Source: Streptomyces huasconensis (GTDB taxonomy: Bacteria; Actinomycetota; Actinomycetes; Streptomycetales; Streptomycetaceae). Taken from it: 47,407 bases of DNA. The stretch lies in contig RBWT01000044.1 in NCBI GenBank assembly GCA_004010275.1, positions 1 through 47,407 on the forward strand. Reading direction: 5' to 3'. The stretch's first letter is position 1. Each line of letters opens with the position of its first letter. The notes under the pieces were generated by a model, which was given only the letters and a program-made list of their open reading frames with translations, was not told the DNA's origin and searched no databases. The position numbers and the translations under genes were made by a program. Of the stretch, positions 1-8,664 are shown in pieces.

Positions 1-1816
1 CCGGGGCGAGCGGTTCCGGCGCCGGCGGTTCCGAGGGCGGGCGGTTCCGGGGCGGATGGCTTCGGGGCGGCGCGTGGGGTCCTGGCACGGGTGCGGGAGG
101 CGGCGCGGGCCCGGCGCGGGCAACTGGCGCTCGCCCTGCTCCTCGGTTCGCTCGCGCTCGGCAGCGCCGTGGGGCTCATGGCGACGTCCGGGTGGCTGAT
201 CTCCCGGGCCTCGGAGCAGCCGCCGGTGATGTATCTGATGATCGCCGTGACGGCGACCCGTGCCTTCGGCATCGGCCGTGCCGTCTTCCGGTACGCCGAG
301 CGCCTCGTCTCGCACGACGCCGTGCTGCGGATGCTCGCCGACACCCGGGTCGCCGTCTACCGGCGCCTGGAGCGGCTCGCCCCCGCGGGCCTGCGCACCA
401 CCCGCCGCGGTGACCTCCTCTCACGGTTGGTCGCCGACGTCGACGCCTTTCAGGACTACTGGCTGCGCTGGCTGCTGCCCGCGTCCGCCGCGGCCGTGGT
501 GAGCGCGGGAGCCGTCGGCTTCACCGCCTGGTTGCTGCCCGAGGCCGGTGCCGTGCTCGCCGCCGGGCTGCTCGCCGCGGGTGTCGGGGTCCCGCTGCTG
601 AGCGGCGCCGTGGCGCGCCGGGCGGAGCGCAGGCTGGCCCCCGCGCGCGGGGTGCTCGCCACGCGCGTGGCCGATCTGCTGACCGGCACCGCCGAACTGA
701 CCGTCGCCGGCGCGCTGAAGCGTCGTACGGCCAAGGCCGGGGAAGCCGACGCCGAGCTGACACGGATCGCCTCGCGGGGCGCCACCGCCACCGCGCTCGG
801 CGACGGGCTCGGCGCGCTCGTGACCGGGCTGACCGAGACCGCGGCCGCGCTCGTCGGTGTTCAGGCGGTGCAGGACGGGCGGCTGAGCGGTGTCGCCCTC
901 GCCGTGGTCGTGCTGACGCCGCTCGCCGCCTTCGAGGCGGTGCTGGGACTGCGCTCGCCGTGCAGTACCGCCAGCGGGTGCGCAAGAGCGCCGAGCGTGT
1001 CCACGAGGCGCTTGACGCCGCCGAGCCCGTACCGGAGCCCGCCGCGCCCGCCCCGGCACCCGCCTCGCCCTTCCCGCTGCGTGTCACGGCTCTGCGCGCC
1101 CGCCACGCGGGCCAGGCCAGGGACGCGCTCGCGGGCGTCGCTGACGCTGGAGCGGGGCCGGCGGATGGCCGTGGTCGGCCCCTCCGGTTCCGGCAAGACG
1201 ACGCTCGCGCAGGTGCTGCTGCGGTTCGTGGGGGAGTACGAAGGGACGTACACGCTCGGCGGTGTGGACGCGGCCACGCTGGACGGAGACACCGTGCGCC
1301 GCATGGTCGGGCTCTGCGCCCAGGACGCGCACATCTTCGACAGCTCGGTGCGCGAGAACCTGCTGCTCGCCAAGAAGGACGCCACCGACGCCGAGCTGCG
1401 CGGCGCCCTGGAGCGGGCCCGGCTCGACGGGTGGGTCGGTTCGCTGCCCGACGGACTCGACACTCTCGTCGGTGAGCATGGCGCGCGACTTTCCGGAGGG
1501 CAGCGCCAGCGGCTCGCGCTGGCCCGCGCGTTGCTCGCGGACTTCCCCGTCCTGGTGCTCGACGAGCCCGCCGAGCACCTCGACCTGCCGACCGCGGACG
1601 CCCTCTCGCGCCGACCTGCTGGCCGCGACGGAGGGGCGTACGACGCTGCTCATCACGCACCGGCTCGCCGGCCTCGACGCGGTCGACGAGGTGATCGTCC
1701 TCGACGCGGGGAGGGTCGCGCAGCGCGGCACGTACGCGGAGCTGGCGGCGGTGGAGGGGCCGTTGCGGCGGATGCTGGAGGTGGAGCGTGCGGCGGATCT
1801 GCTCACGGTGGGCTGA
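1..1816 (+). CDS. cydC: CydC-like half of a CydDC thiol-reductant ABC exporter (5' partial, three frameshifts)
   Basis: This is the second half of an ABC exporter of the CydDC family, which exports cysteine and glutathione and is needed for cytochrome bd assembly. The reading frame is open from base 1, so the gene starts outside the window; in Streptomyces CydD and CydC are often fused. An ABC transmembrane domain runs to about base 950. A nucleotide-binding domain follows with Walker A (GPSGSGKTT, near 1185), Q-loop, signature (LSGGQRQR, near 1493), Walker B (VLVLDEP) and the H-loop (LITHRL). The frame breaks three times: near 950 (one base apparently lost), near 1130 (two bases lost) and near 1605 (one base gained). 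Each protein segment is normal on either side, so I suspect consensus errors. The next gene is an oxygen/redox-type sensor kinase. Confidence 0.8.
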
Positions 1817-1902
1817 CGGGGCCGGGAGCTGAGCTGTCTTCGGCTCGGGTGGACCTCGGCTTCGACTTTCCCCTGTAAATAGGACTAACTACGCTCAAAG
1901 GC

Positions 1903-3729
1903 ATGTCAGACCCCGCGGCCTCCGCCGACGCCCCGCTCCCCGACGGCCCCCGCCCCTCGAAATCGGCGGACCCGGTGGGGTGTACGGACTCGGCGGGGCG
2001 GACAACCGGCTCGGCGGAATCGGCGGGTCCGATGGGCTCGGCGGGGCCGGTCGGCTCGGCGGCGCGGGCGACCCACAGCCTCCAGGGGCTCTCGCCCGAG
2101 CTGACCTCACGGGTGCCGCAGCTGCTCGAAGCCATGCGGTCGGTCGGCACCGGGCTGGAACTCCACACCACCCTGGACCGCATCTGCGAGACCGCCGCCG
2201 AGCTGGCGGACGCCCACTACGCCGCGATCGGTGTCGTCTCCGAAGACGGCGACGGACTCTCCGACTTCGTCTACCACGGCATCGACGCGCGGACCGCCGA
2301 GCGGATCGGGCGGCTGCCCGACGGCCACAAGGGGCTCCTCGGCGCCCTCATCCACCAGCCGAGGACGCTGCGCCTCGCCGATCTCTCCGCCGACCCGCGC
2401 TCCTGCGGTTTCCCCGCCCACCATCCGCCGATGCGCAGCTTCCTCGGCGTCCCCATCCGCGTCCAGGGCAAGATCTTCGGCAACCTCTATCTGACCGAGA
2501 AGCGGAACGGGGCCGAGTTCAACGACTACGACGTGCACATGGTCCGCGTCCTGGCCACGGAGGCCGGGATCGCCATCGGCAACGCACGCCTCTACGAAGC
2601 CGCCAAGCAGCGCGAGCGCTGGATCGACGGCTCCGTGGCAGTCACCACGGCCCTGCTCTCCGGCAGCGACGCGGAGGACGCCCTTGCCGTCGTCGCCGAG
2701 CAGGCACGGCACCTCGCGGACTCGGCCGCCGGGATCGTGCTGCTGCCCGACGAGGAGGGCGGCATGGAGGTCGTCGCCGTCTCCTCGGACGGGCCCACCG
2801 GTGCGCTCGGCCTGATCGTCCCGGCGGAGAGCCGCATCGTGACCCAACTGCTCGCGGGCCAGGCCGTCTTCATCGACGACGCGGCGACCGATCCCCACAC
2901 CGTCACCCACCTCGCCGACCGCTACGGCCCCGTGATGATGCTGCCGCTGCAGAGCGACGGCCGGGTCCTCGGCGCACTCGTGACGCCCCGCGCGCGAGGA
3001 GCCCGCCCCTTCACCGAGGCCGAGCGGACGCTCGCCGCCCAGTTCGCCTCACAGGCCGCGCTCGCGCTGATGATGGCCGAGGCGCAGCGGGACCGGGAGC
3101 GGCTCGCGGTGTACGAGGACCGCGACCGGATCGCCAGGGACCTGCACGACCTGGTCATCCAGCGGCTCTTCGCCACCGGGATGATGCTGGAGAGCGCCCA
3201 GCGCAGGTCCGTCGTACCGGAGGTGCAGGTCGGTGTCGGCAAGGCGGTCGACGAGCTGGACGTGACGATCCAGGAGATCCGTACGGCGATCTTCGCGCTC
3301 CAGCAGGGGCCGGCCGAGGCACCGTCGGGGCTGCGGACCCGCGTGCTCCGGGAGATCAACATGGCCGCCGTCCCGCTCGGCTTCAAGCCCACGCACCGCT
3401 TTGTGGGCCCCGTCGACACCGTGGTGGGCGAGCTGACCGGCAAGAACCTCATCGCGGCTCTGCGAGAGGCCCTGTCGAACGCCTTCCGGCACGCGCACGC
3501 CGCCCGCATCGATGTCGTCGTCGACTCGACGGTGCTGCTGCCCGACGAACGCCAGGGCGTGCGCCTGACGGTGGCCGACGACGGGGTGGGCATCGCGGAG
3601 GGCGGCCGCCGCAGCGGCCTGAAGAACCTCAAGAGGCGGGCCGAGTCGCTGGGCGGCGACAGCTGGTACGGGCCCGGCATCGGCGAGGAGGGGCGCGGGA
3701 CGATGGTGGTGTGGCAGGCGCCGTACTGA
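1903..3729 (+). CDS. GAF-domain sensor histidine kinase, DevS/DosS-like
   Basis: This 608-residue soluble histidine kinase has two GAF domains (about 75-205 and 235-385), a HisKA_3 dimerisation domain with the phospho-acceptor His415 in the motif RDLHDLVIQRLF, and a C-terminal HATPase domain (N-box EALSNAFRHAHA, G1 box DDGVGI, G2 GRRSGLKNL). The first GAF domain contains the HHPPMRSFLGVPIR segment (His173/His174), similar to mycobacterial DosS/DevS, where I recall a histidine of this region binding haem; that transfer is inference. The first 60 or so residues are low-complexity repeats rich in G, S, A and P. No response regulator is adjacent, so the partner is elsewhere. Its place just after cydDC suggests redox, NO or oxygen sensing. 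The upstream ribosome site is weak (AAAGG one base before ATG). Confidence 0.85.
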   Translation: MSDPAASADAPLPDGPRPSKSADPVGCTDSAGRTTGSAESAGPMGSAGPVGSAARATHSLQGLSPELTSRVPQLLEAMRSVGTGLELHTTLDRICETAAELADAHYAAIGVVSEDGDGLSDFVYHGIDARTAERIGRLPDGHKGLLGALIHQPRTLRLADLSADPRSCGFPAHHPPMRSFLGVPIRVQGKIFGNLYLTEKRNGAEFNDYDVHMVRVLATEAGIAIGNARLYEAAKQRERWIDGSVAVTTALLSGSDAEDALAVVAEQARHLADSAAGIVLLPDEEGGMEVVAVSSDGPTGALGLIVPAESRIVTQLLAGQAVFIDDAATDPHTVTHLADRYGPVMMLPLQSDGRVLGALVTPRARGARPFTEAERTLAAQFASQAALALMMAEAQRDRERLAVYEDRDRIARDLHDLVIQRLFATGMMLESAQRRSVVPEVQVGVGKAVDELDVTIQEIRTAIFALQQGPAEAPSGLRTRVLREINMAAVPLGFKPTHRFVGPVDTVVGELTGKNLIAALREALSNAFRHAHAARIDVVVDSTVLLPDERQGVRLTVADDGVGIAEGGRRSGLKNLKRRAESLGGDSWYGPGIGEEGRGTMVVWQAPY

Positions 3730-3954
3730 TCTCTGGCCGGGTGTCGGTGCCCGGAGGTTGTCTGTGGGGGGCGGGTACCGGCGCCCGGGGTTTTGTCTGC
3801 GAGGGTCGGCCGGATGTCGGTCTCCGGGCGGACGGGTCGTGCGGTCCCGCATCCCTGTTCGGCGGTATCCGCGTGCGCCGTACGGGGCACCATGTCCCCC
3901 CGAGTGCCCGAATCCAGCGAGACCGTGCCGCCCGGACAGGCAACGATCCGTCAC

Positions 3955-5001
3955 ATGCCCCAAAGCCAGCGCCATCGCTCACGCCCCCTCCTCAGTGTGT
4001 CGGTACTGCTGTGCGCGCTGCTCGGGCTCACGCCACCCGCTGCCGCCTCCGAGGGACCCGGCGCGAGCGCGGAAGTGGCGCGGCTCTACGAAGAGGCCTC
4101 GCTCGCGACCGCACGCTACGAAGAGGGGCGGCGGGCCGCAGATCTCCAGAGGGAGAAGGCCCAGAAACTGAACCAACTGCTCTCCCAGAAGCAGTACGAC
4201 GTCGCGGCGCTGCACGGTGAGCTCGGCCGGCTGGCGAGCGCCCAGTACCGCACCGGCGGCGGTCTCCCCTACACCGCACAGCTGCTCCTGGCCGACAGCC
4301 CCGACGCGCTGCTGCGCGGGAAGCAGGTCCAGTTGCGGGCCGACCTCGCCGTCCACAGCGCCGTCCTCGAGACGCGTCGCGCCGCGGCCCGCCTCACCGT
4401 CGCCAAACGCGAGGCGGACCGGGCCGAGCACGTTCTGAACCGGCGCCTCGCCCGCCTGGCGGTGCTGAAGCGCGGCATCGAACGGAAGCTGGAGACGGCT
4501 CAGTGGGCCCTCCAGGACGAGGCGGACCGGGCGGTGGCCGCAGGGAAGTGCCGGGGCGCCGTCCGCCTGCGCCAGCCGAAGAAGAAGCCCTCCACGCGCG
4601 CGTGGGTCACGCCCGTGAAGACGTACGAACTCTCCGCGGGCTTCGACAGTGCCGGGAAACGCTGGGCGCACCGGCACACCGGGCAGGACTTCGCGGTCGA
4701 CATCGGGACGCCCGTGCGGTCGGTCGGCGCGGGCCGGGTGGCGAGCGTGTCGTGCGGCGGGGCCTTCGGCATCGAGGTCTTGGTGCGGCATCCCGGCGGC
4801 TACTTCACGCAGTACGCACATCTTGCGGCCGCCGCTGTCGACCAAGGGGATAAGGTGCGTCCCGGCCAGTGGATCGGGCAGGCCGGCACGACCGGCAACT
4901 CGACCGGACCGCACCTGCACTTCGAGACGCGGCTCACCCGGTACCTCGGGTCAGGGGTCGACCCGCGGAAGTGGCTGGCGGAGCGGGGCGTCAAGCTCTA
5001 A
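3955..5001 (+). CDS. Secreted M23-family (LytM-like) peptidoglycan endopeptidase
   Basis: I place the start at ATG 3955 because a normal signal peptide follows it at once (basic MPQSQRHRSR, then a hydrophobic core ending PPAAAS); the frame is open further upstream to 3793. The mature protein has a long alpha-helical, probably coiled-coil region (about residues 30-170) rich in A, E, R and L, then an M23 zinc peptidase domain with HTGQDFAVD (His and Asp ligands) and the terminal HLHFE motif. Such proteins cut peptide cross-links in the cell wall or activate other hydrolases. Length (348 aa) and layout are typical for Streptomyces. The gene stands alone on the plus strand and is followed by short direct repeats and a parS-like site. 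Confidence 0.85.
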   Translation: MPQSQRHRSRPLLSVSVLLCALLGLTPPAAASEGPGASAEVARLYEEASLATARYEEGRRAADLQREKAQKLNQLLSQKQYDVAALHGELGRLASAQYRTGGGLPYTAQLLLADSPDALLRGKQVQLRADLAVHSAVLETRRAAARLTVAKREADRAEHVLNRRLARLAVLKRGIERKLETAQWALQDEADRAVAAGKCRGAVRLRQPKKKPSTRAWVTPVKTYELSAGFDSAGKRWAHRHTGQDFAVDIGTPVRSVGAGRVASVSCGGAFGIEVLVRHPGGYFTQYAHLAAAAVDQGDKVRPGQWIGQAGTTGNSTGPHLHFETRLTRYLGSGVDPRKWLAERGVKL

Positions 5002-5021
5002 CGAGGCGGCAGGCTCTAGTG

Positions 5022-5075
5022 GGCTATCAAGCTCCAGCAGGCCATCAAGCTCCAGCGGGCCATCAAGCTCTAGGG
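5022..5075 (+). repeat. Three tandem copies of an 18-bp repeat
   Basis: Three adjacent 18-bp units at 5022-5039, 5040-5057 and 5058-5075 share the core GGCCATCAAGCTCCAGC with one to three differences. A degenerate earlier copy overlaps the last codons of the M23 peptidase (GTCAAGCTCTAA), so the array may have grown by slippage from the gene's own 3' end. It is not an inverted repeat and does not look like a terminator. Confidence 0.7.
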
Positions 5076-5126
5076 AGTGCCGGAACGCCCAATCAGTTCG
5101 GGACACCCGCTCTCCTCACAGGCAAC

Positions 5127-5140
5127 GTTTCACGTGAAAC
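5127..5140. promoter_or_regulatory. parS: parS centromere-like site (ParB binding)
   Basis: The 14-bp perfect palindrome GTTTCACGTGAAAC equals the Streptomyces parS consensus as I know it, and the core of B. subtilis parS. It lies in a 160-bp gap between the convergent ends of the M23 peptidase and HAD phosphatase genes. ParB binds such sites to organise and segregate the origin region. In Streptomyces about two dozen parS sites cluster near oriC, which supports an origin-proximal location for this window. Confidence 0.9.
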
Positions 5141-5161
5141 GCATCGATGGACACCCGCGCT

Positions 5162-6103
5162 CTACGAGTTCTGCTCCCGGCGCTCCGCCACGATCCGCTC
5201 GATCACGACGGCGACACCGTCGTCGTTGTTGGCGACCGTGCGTCCGGAGGCGGCGGCGATGACGTCCGGGTGGGCGTTGCCCATCGCGTACGACGTACCG
5301 GCCCAGGACAGCATCTCGATGTCGTTCGGCATGTCCCCGAAGGCGACGACCTCCTCGGGGGAGATGCCGCGCTCGGCGCAGCACAGCTCCAGCGTGCTGG
5401 CCTTGGAGACGCCGGGGCCGCTGATTTCCAGGAGCGCGCTGGGGCTGGAACGGGTGACCGTCGCCCGGTCCCCGATGGCCGCGCGGGCCAGCGTCAGGAA
5501 CTCGTCGGCCGCGAGTTCGGGGTGGAAGGCGAGGACCTTCAGGACGGGCTGCTCGGCGACGACGGGGTCACCGGGGTTCTCGGCGAGGAGCTTCTCGGCG
5601 GGCGCGACGCTCTCCGCCGGCTCCATGTGGAGCGGCGGATACGTCTCCTCGTGGTGCAGTCCCCCGGTCCGCTCGACCGCGAACGATGTGCCCGGCGCGG
5701 CCGCGCGCAGCCTGCGGACGACGTCCAGGGCGGACGCCCGCTCCAGCTCGCGGATCTTGACGAAGCTATGGGTGCCGGGGCCGCCGCCGTGCAGGTCGAC
5801 GACTGCCGCGCCGTTCCCGCAGATGGCGAGACCATGGCCGTGGACATGGGCGCTGACGACGCCCATCCAGCGCGCCGGGCGGCCGGTCACGAAGAAGACC
5901 TCGACCCCGGCCTCCTCGGCGGCGGCGAGCGCGGCGACCGTACGGTCGGAGACCGACTTGTCGTCGCGCAGCAGCGTGCCGTCCAGGTCCGTCGCGATCA
6001 GCCGGGTCCGGGGGCGCTGCCCGGCCGGGACGGGAGTGGCCGGGGCGGAGTCGGCCGGGGCGATGTCGGCCGGGCGCTGGGGCCCTGGGTTAGCTGAGGT
6101 CAC
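5162..6103 (-). CDS. HAD-IIB (Cof-type) sugar-phosphatase-like hydrolase
   Basis: This is a HAD-superfamily phosphatase of the Cof/IIB class: motif I TDLDGTLL (nucleophile Asp39, acid Asp41), motif II FFVTGRP, the conserved Lys in GVSKAST, and motif [13 protein letters not shown]. The large C2 cap sits between motifs II and III. The substrate is unknown; relatives remove phosphate from sugar phosphates or flavin precursors. I chose GTG 6103 because GGGAGA lies 9 bases upstream; the open frame runs much further but only as antisense shadow. From this start the protein is 313 aa with a proline/alanine-rich N-terminal tail of about 32 residues. It is a paralogue of the phosphatase at 16964-17788. 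Confidence 0.85.
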   Translation of the reverse strand: MTSANPGPQRPADIAPADSAPATPVPAGQRPRTRLIATDLDGTLLRDDKSVSDRTVAALAAAEEAGVEVFFVTGRPARWMGVVSAHVHGHGLAICGNGAAVVDLHGGGPGTHSFVKIRELERASALDVVRRLRAAAPGTSFAVERTGGLHHEETYPPLHMEPAESVAPAEKLLAENPGDPVVAEQPVLKVLAFHPELAADEFLTLARAAIGDRATVTRSSPSALLEISGPGVSKASTLELCCAERGISPEEVVAFGDMPNDIEMLSWAGTSYAMGNAHPDVIAAASGRTVANNDDGVAVVIERIVAERREQNS

Positions 6104-6337
6104 ACCGACGATTCTCCCGCATATGCCCGCACGGCCGTGGGCTGGGGCGCACATTTGAGTGCCGTCGGACTCCGTCCCTGCTCGGGCTGCGCGGCGGACG
6201 GCCGACCCCGCCGGGCGGACATGTCGTGGCGTGTCGCGTGGTGCGCTGTGTTGAGTTGTGCCGCGTTGCGTTGCTTTGTGACGCATGGGGCCCGGGTGTC
6301 GGCCGGGGCCTCTGCGTCCCGCCGTAAGCTCGGAGAC

Positions 6338-7249
6338 ATGAGCCTGCGTCTGAGCACCGTGATCCTTCCCGTACGCCGCTGGCACGAAGGCGGTCGCGAC
6401 CAGTGGCTGCGCGCCGAGGAGCTGGGCTTCCACACCGCCTACACGTACGACCACCTGGCCTGGCGCAGCTTCCGGGATGGTCCGTGGTTCGGCGCGGTGC
6501 CCACGCTGACCGCGGCCGCCGCGGCCACCGAGCGGATGCGTCTGGGCACGCTCGTGACGTCCCCCAACTTCCGCCACCCCGTCACGCTCGCCAAGGAACT
6601 CATCTCGCTCGACGACATCTCCGACGGGCGGATCACGCTCGGCATCGGCGCAGGCGGCAACGGCTTCGACGCCACGACCCTGCTCAAGGAGAACCAGGAG
6701 CCCTGGACGCCGCGCGAAAGGGCCGACCGGTTCGGCGAGTTCGTGCCGCTGCTCGACCGCCTGCTGACCGAGGACTCGGTGACGTACGAGGGGACCTTCT
6801 ACTCGGCGACCGAGGCCCGCAACATCCCCGGCTGCGTCCAGCGGCCCCGGCTGCCCTTCGCGGTGGCGGCGACCGGCCCGCGCGGTCTGCGGCTGGCGGC
6901 GCGGCACGGTCAGGCGTGGGTGACCACGGGTGACCCGAAGATCTCCGAGACGGGTACGCCCGAGCAGTCCCGCGAGGCGATCCGGGGGCAGATCGAGAAG
7001 CTCGGCAAGGCGTGCGCGGACGTCGGGCGGGACGTGGCCGAACTGGACAAGGTCCTCCTGACCGGCTTCACCCCGGACCGCAACCGGCCCCTCGCCTCCC
7101 TCGACGCCTTCGTGGACTTCGCGGGCAAGCACGTGGAACTCGGCTTCACCGAGATCGTCGTCCACGCCCCGATCCCCGACTCCGATTTCGCCGCTGACCA
7201 GGCCGTCTTCGAGCAGATCGCCACCGAAGCGCTGGCTCAGCTGACCTGA
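6338..7249 (+). CDS. LLM-class F420-dependent oxidoreductase
   Basis: This 303-residue protein has the luciferase-like monooxygenase TIM-barrel fold of the F420-dependent class. Visible signs are the N-terminal strand LSTVILPV, TYDHLAW, the conserved RMRLGTLVTSPNFRHP segment, DDISDGRITLGIGAGG and the C-terminal FVDFAGKHVELGFTEIVVHAP. Members usually reduce or oxidise small organic substrates with coenzyme F420; the substrate cannot be read from the sequence. I start at ATG 6338, preceded closely by CGGAG. The track to 6137 is open but not protein-like. It is divergent from the HAD gene and convergent with the hypothetical gene at 7300. Confidence 0.85.
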   Translation: MSLRLSTVILPVRRWHEGGRDQWLRAEELGFHTAYTYDHLAWRSFRDGPWFGAVPTLTAAAAATERMRLGTLVTSPNFRHPVTLAKELISLDDISDGRITLGIGAGGNGFDATTLLKENQEPWTPRERADRFGEFVPLLDRLLTEDSVTYEGTFYSATEARNIPGCVQRPRLPFAVAATGPRGLRLAARHGQAWVTTGDPKISETGTPEQSREAIRGQIEKLGKACADVGRDVAELDKVLLTGFTPDRNRPLASLDAFVDFAGKHVELGFTEIVVHAPIPDSDFAADQAVFEQIATEALAQLT

Positions 7250-7299
7250 CCTGACCTGAGCCGACCCGTTCCCGTTGCCGTTCCCGCTCCGGCTCTGGC

Positions 7300-7770
7300 T
7301 CAGCGGACGCGGGCGCTGAGCCAGGGCGTGAGGGTGACCATCGGAATGAACTCCTTGTACGTCTCGTCGCCGGGCAGCGGCACGATCAGGCGGTAGCCCG
7401 GCGGAAAACGCTTCCCCTTGACGTACGCGAGCCCACTGAGGACCGACCGTACGAACGCGGGCACGGCGTCACGTGGTACGTCGGCGCACTCGACGCCCTC
7501 CACGGTGATCAGCGCGTCCGCGTCCCCCTCGTCGTCGGGATAGAGCCGTACCGAGATCCGGGGCGAGCCGCCGAACTCCACGAAGGCCTCGTGCGGCAAC
7601 GAGCCGTCGGGATCGGCCGTCACGCCGACGCCCGCAGCGGTGCGGCGCGAGGTCTGGTCGGCGCCGATGTCGTGCGAGACCTCGATCTCCCGGTGATACG
7701 CGCGGGCGACCTCGCGCAAGGCGGTGAGGGCGGCCTCGGTGCTGGGCAGATGCTCCATGCAGCCGATCAT
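7300..7770 (-). CDS. Conserved hypothetical protein, 156 aa
   Basis: I do not recognise a named family. The protein is soluble, acidic, without signal peptide or membrane segment, and looks like a mixed alpha/beta domain: a helical N-terminus (EAALTALREVARAYHREIEV) and alternating strands (GSPRISVRLYP, DALITVEGV). I chose ATG 7770 because a perfect GGAGGAGG lies five bases upstream; the longer frame to 7869 has no such signal. It lies just downstream of the RNA 2'-phosphotransferase gene on the same strand (about 140 bases apart) and may be expressed with it. Confidence 0.7.
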   Translation of the reverse strand: MIGCMEHLPSTEAALTALREVARAYHREIEVSHDIGADQTSRRTAAGVGVTADPDGSLPHEAFVEFGGSPRISVRLYPDDEGDADALITVEGVECADVPRDAVPAFVRSVLSGLAYVKGKRFPPGYRLIVPLPGDETYKEFIPMVTLTPWLSARVR

Positions 7771-7911
7771 GCCCGCCTCCTCCGGTCGGGGAAGCCGGGG
7801 CACGACCACTCGGCGGGACGCGGTCGCTCGGCAGGACCGGCCGCTCGGCAGCCCCCGGCCGCTCGGCACGGGACATCGGAGCCCCGATACTCAAGGGCGC
7901 GCGGCGTCGGC

Positions 7912-8523
7912 TCAGCGGGAGGTGGGGAAGCGCAAATAACGGGGCGGGACGGCGGCCGTGAGCCAGACCCCATTGCCGCTGACCTGGAAGACATGGCCGT
8001 CGCGGTGCATCGCGCCCGCGTCGATGGAGAGCACGAGGGGCCGCCCACGCCGAGCGCCGACGCGCGTCGCGGTCTCGCGGTCGGGCGAGAGATGGACGGC
8101 GTGCCGCTTCATGGGCCGCAGCCCTTCGGCACGGATCGCGGCCAGACCGGCGGCCACGGTGCCGTGGTAGAGGTACGCGGGCGGAACCGCCGGGGGCAGG
8201 CCGAGGTCGACGCTTACGGAGTGCCCCTGTTGAGCGCGGATTCGGCTGCCCTCCACGGCGAAACGCTGCTTGTCGTTCACGGCCACCACGTGGTCGAGTT
8301 CGGCACGCGTGAAGGGGAAGCGGTGCGCGGCAGCCGCCGCCAGGAGCACGTCGATCTCGACCCAGCCGTTCTCGTCCAGGGTGAGCCCGATCCGGTCCGG
8401 TTGATGCCGCAAGTGCTTGGACAGGTACTTGGACACCTTCACGGTGCGCCACTCATCGGGGAAGCGCCTCCGCCCGTCCGCCGCGTCACGTCGTGCGTCG
8501 GCGTCGGGAGATCCTTTTCTCAT
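7912..8523 (-). CDS. kptA: RNA 2'-phosphotransferase, Tpt1/KptA family
   Basis: Tpt1/KptA enzymes transfer a 2'-phosphate from RNA to NAD+, giving ADP-ribose 1''-2'' cyclic phosphate. The sequence shows the family's ordered motifs: KVSKYLSKHLRHQP, DENGWVEIDVLL, DKQRFAVEGSRIRAQQGHS, AYLYHGT, HLSPDRETATRVGARRG and the late FQVSGNGVWLT. Bacteria lack the tRNA splicing step this enzyme serves in yeast, so its role here is unknown. I give the ATG at 8523 (203 aa); a GTG at 8442 (VKVSKYLS, 176 aa) is closer to usual family length and could be the true start. A cluster of DnaA boxes lies directly upstream. Confidence 0.85.
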   Translation of the reverse strand: MRKGSPDADARRDAADGRRRFPDEWRTVKVSKYLSKHLRHQPDRIGLTLDENGWVEIDVLLAAAAAHRFPFTRAELDHVVAVNDKQRFAVEGSRIRAQQGHSVSVDLGLPPAVPPAYLYHGTVAAGLAAIRAEGLRPMKRHAVHLSPDRETATRVGARRGRPLVLSIDAGAMHRDGHVFQVSGNGVWLTAAVPPRYLRFPTSR

Positions 8524-8565
8524 GCGTCCAGCGTCCCGCTGACCCGTTTTCCCCGCACTCGATTT

Positions 8566-8661
8566 TTGTCCACCGACTTTTCATCCACGTATTTCGGCCC
8601 GCAGGTTTGATCCACAACCAAGTCCGGTTATCCACAGGCCACTTGCCGTTTCTGTGGACAA
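8566..8661. promoter_or_regulatory. DnaA-box cluster between kptA and the MerR gene
   Basis: In about 100 bases there are two exact DnaA boxes, TTATCCACA (8628-8636, plus) and TTGTCCACA (8653-8661, minus), and two near matches, TTGTCCACC (8566-8574) and TGATCCACA (8608-8616). The gap is more AT-rich than its surroundings. There are no replication genes here, so I read it as a DnaA-binding or titration site, or as DnaA control of kptA, not as an origin. Confidence 0.7.
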
Positions 8662-8664
8662 CTC

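Noticed and set aside
1..1816. True pseudogene of cydC
   Set aside because: Three nearby indels with fully conserved motifs on all segments, and the same pattern in many other core genes, point to sequence error.
1980..4220. A 746-codon plus-strand frame across the kinase and peptidase
   Set aside because: Arg/Pro/Gly-rich shadow of the real genes in other frames.
5162..7165. A 667-codon minus-strand frame covering both the HAD gene and the F420 oxidoreductase region
   Set aside because: Only the first 313 codons from GTG 6103 are HAD-like; the rest is antisense to the oxidoreductase gene and has no protein character.
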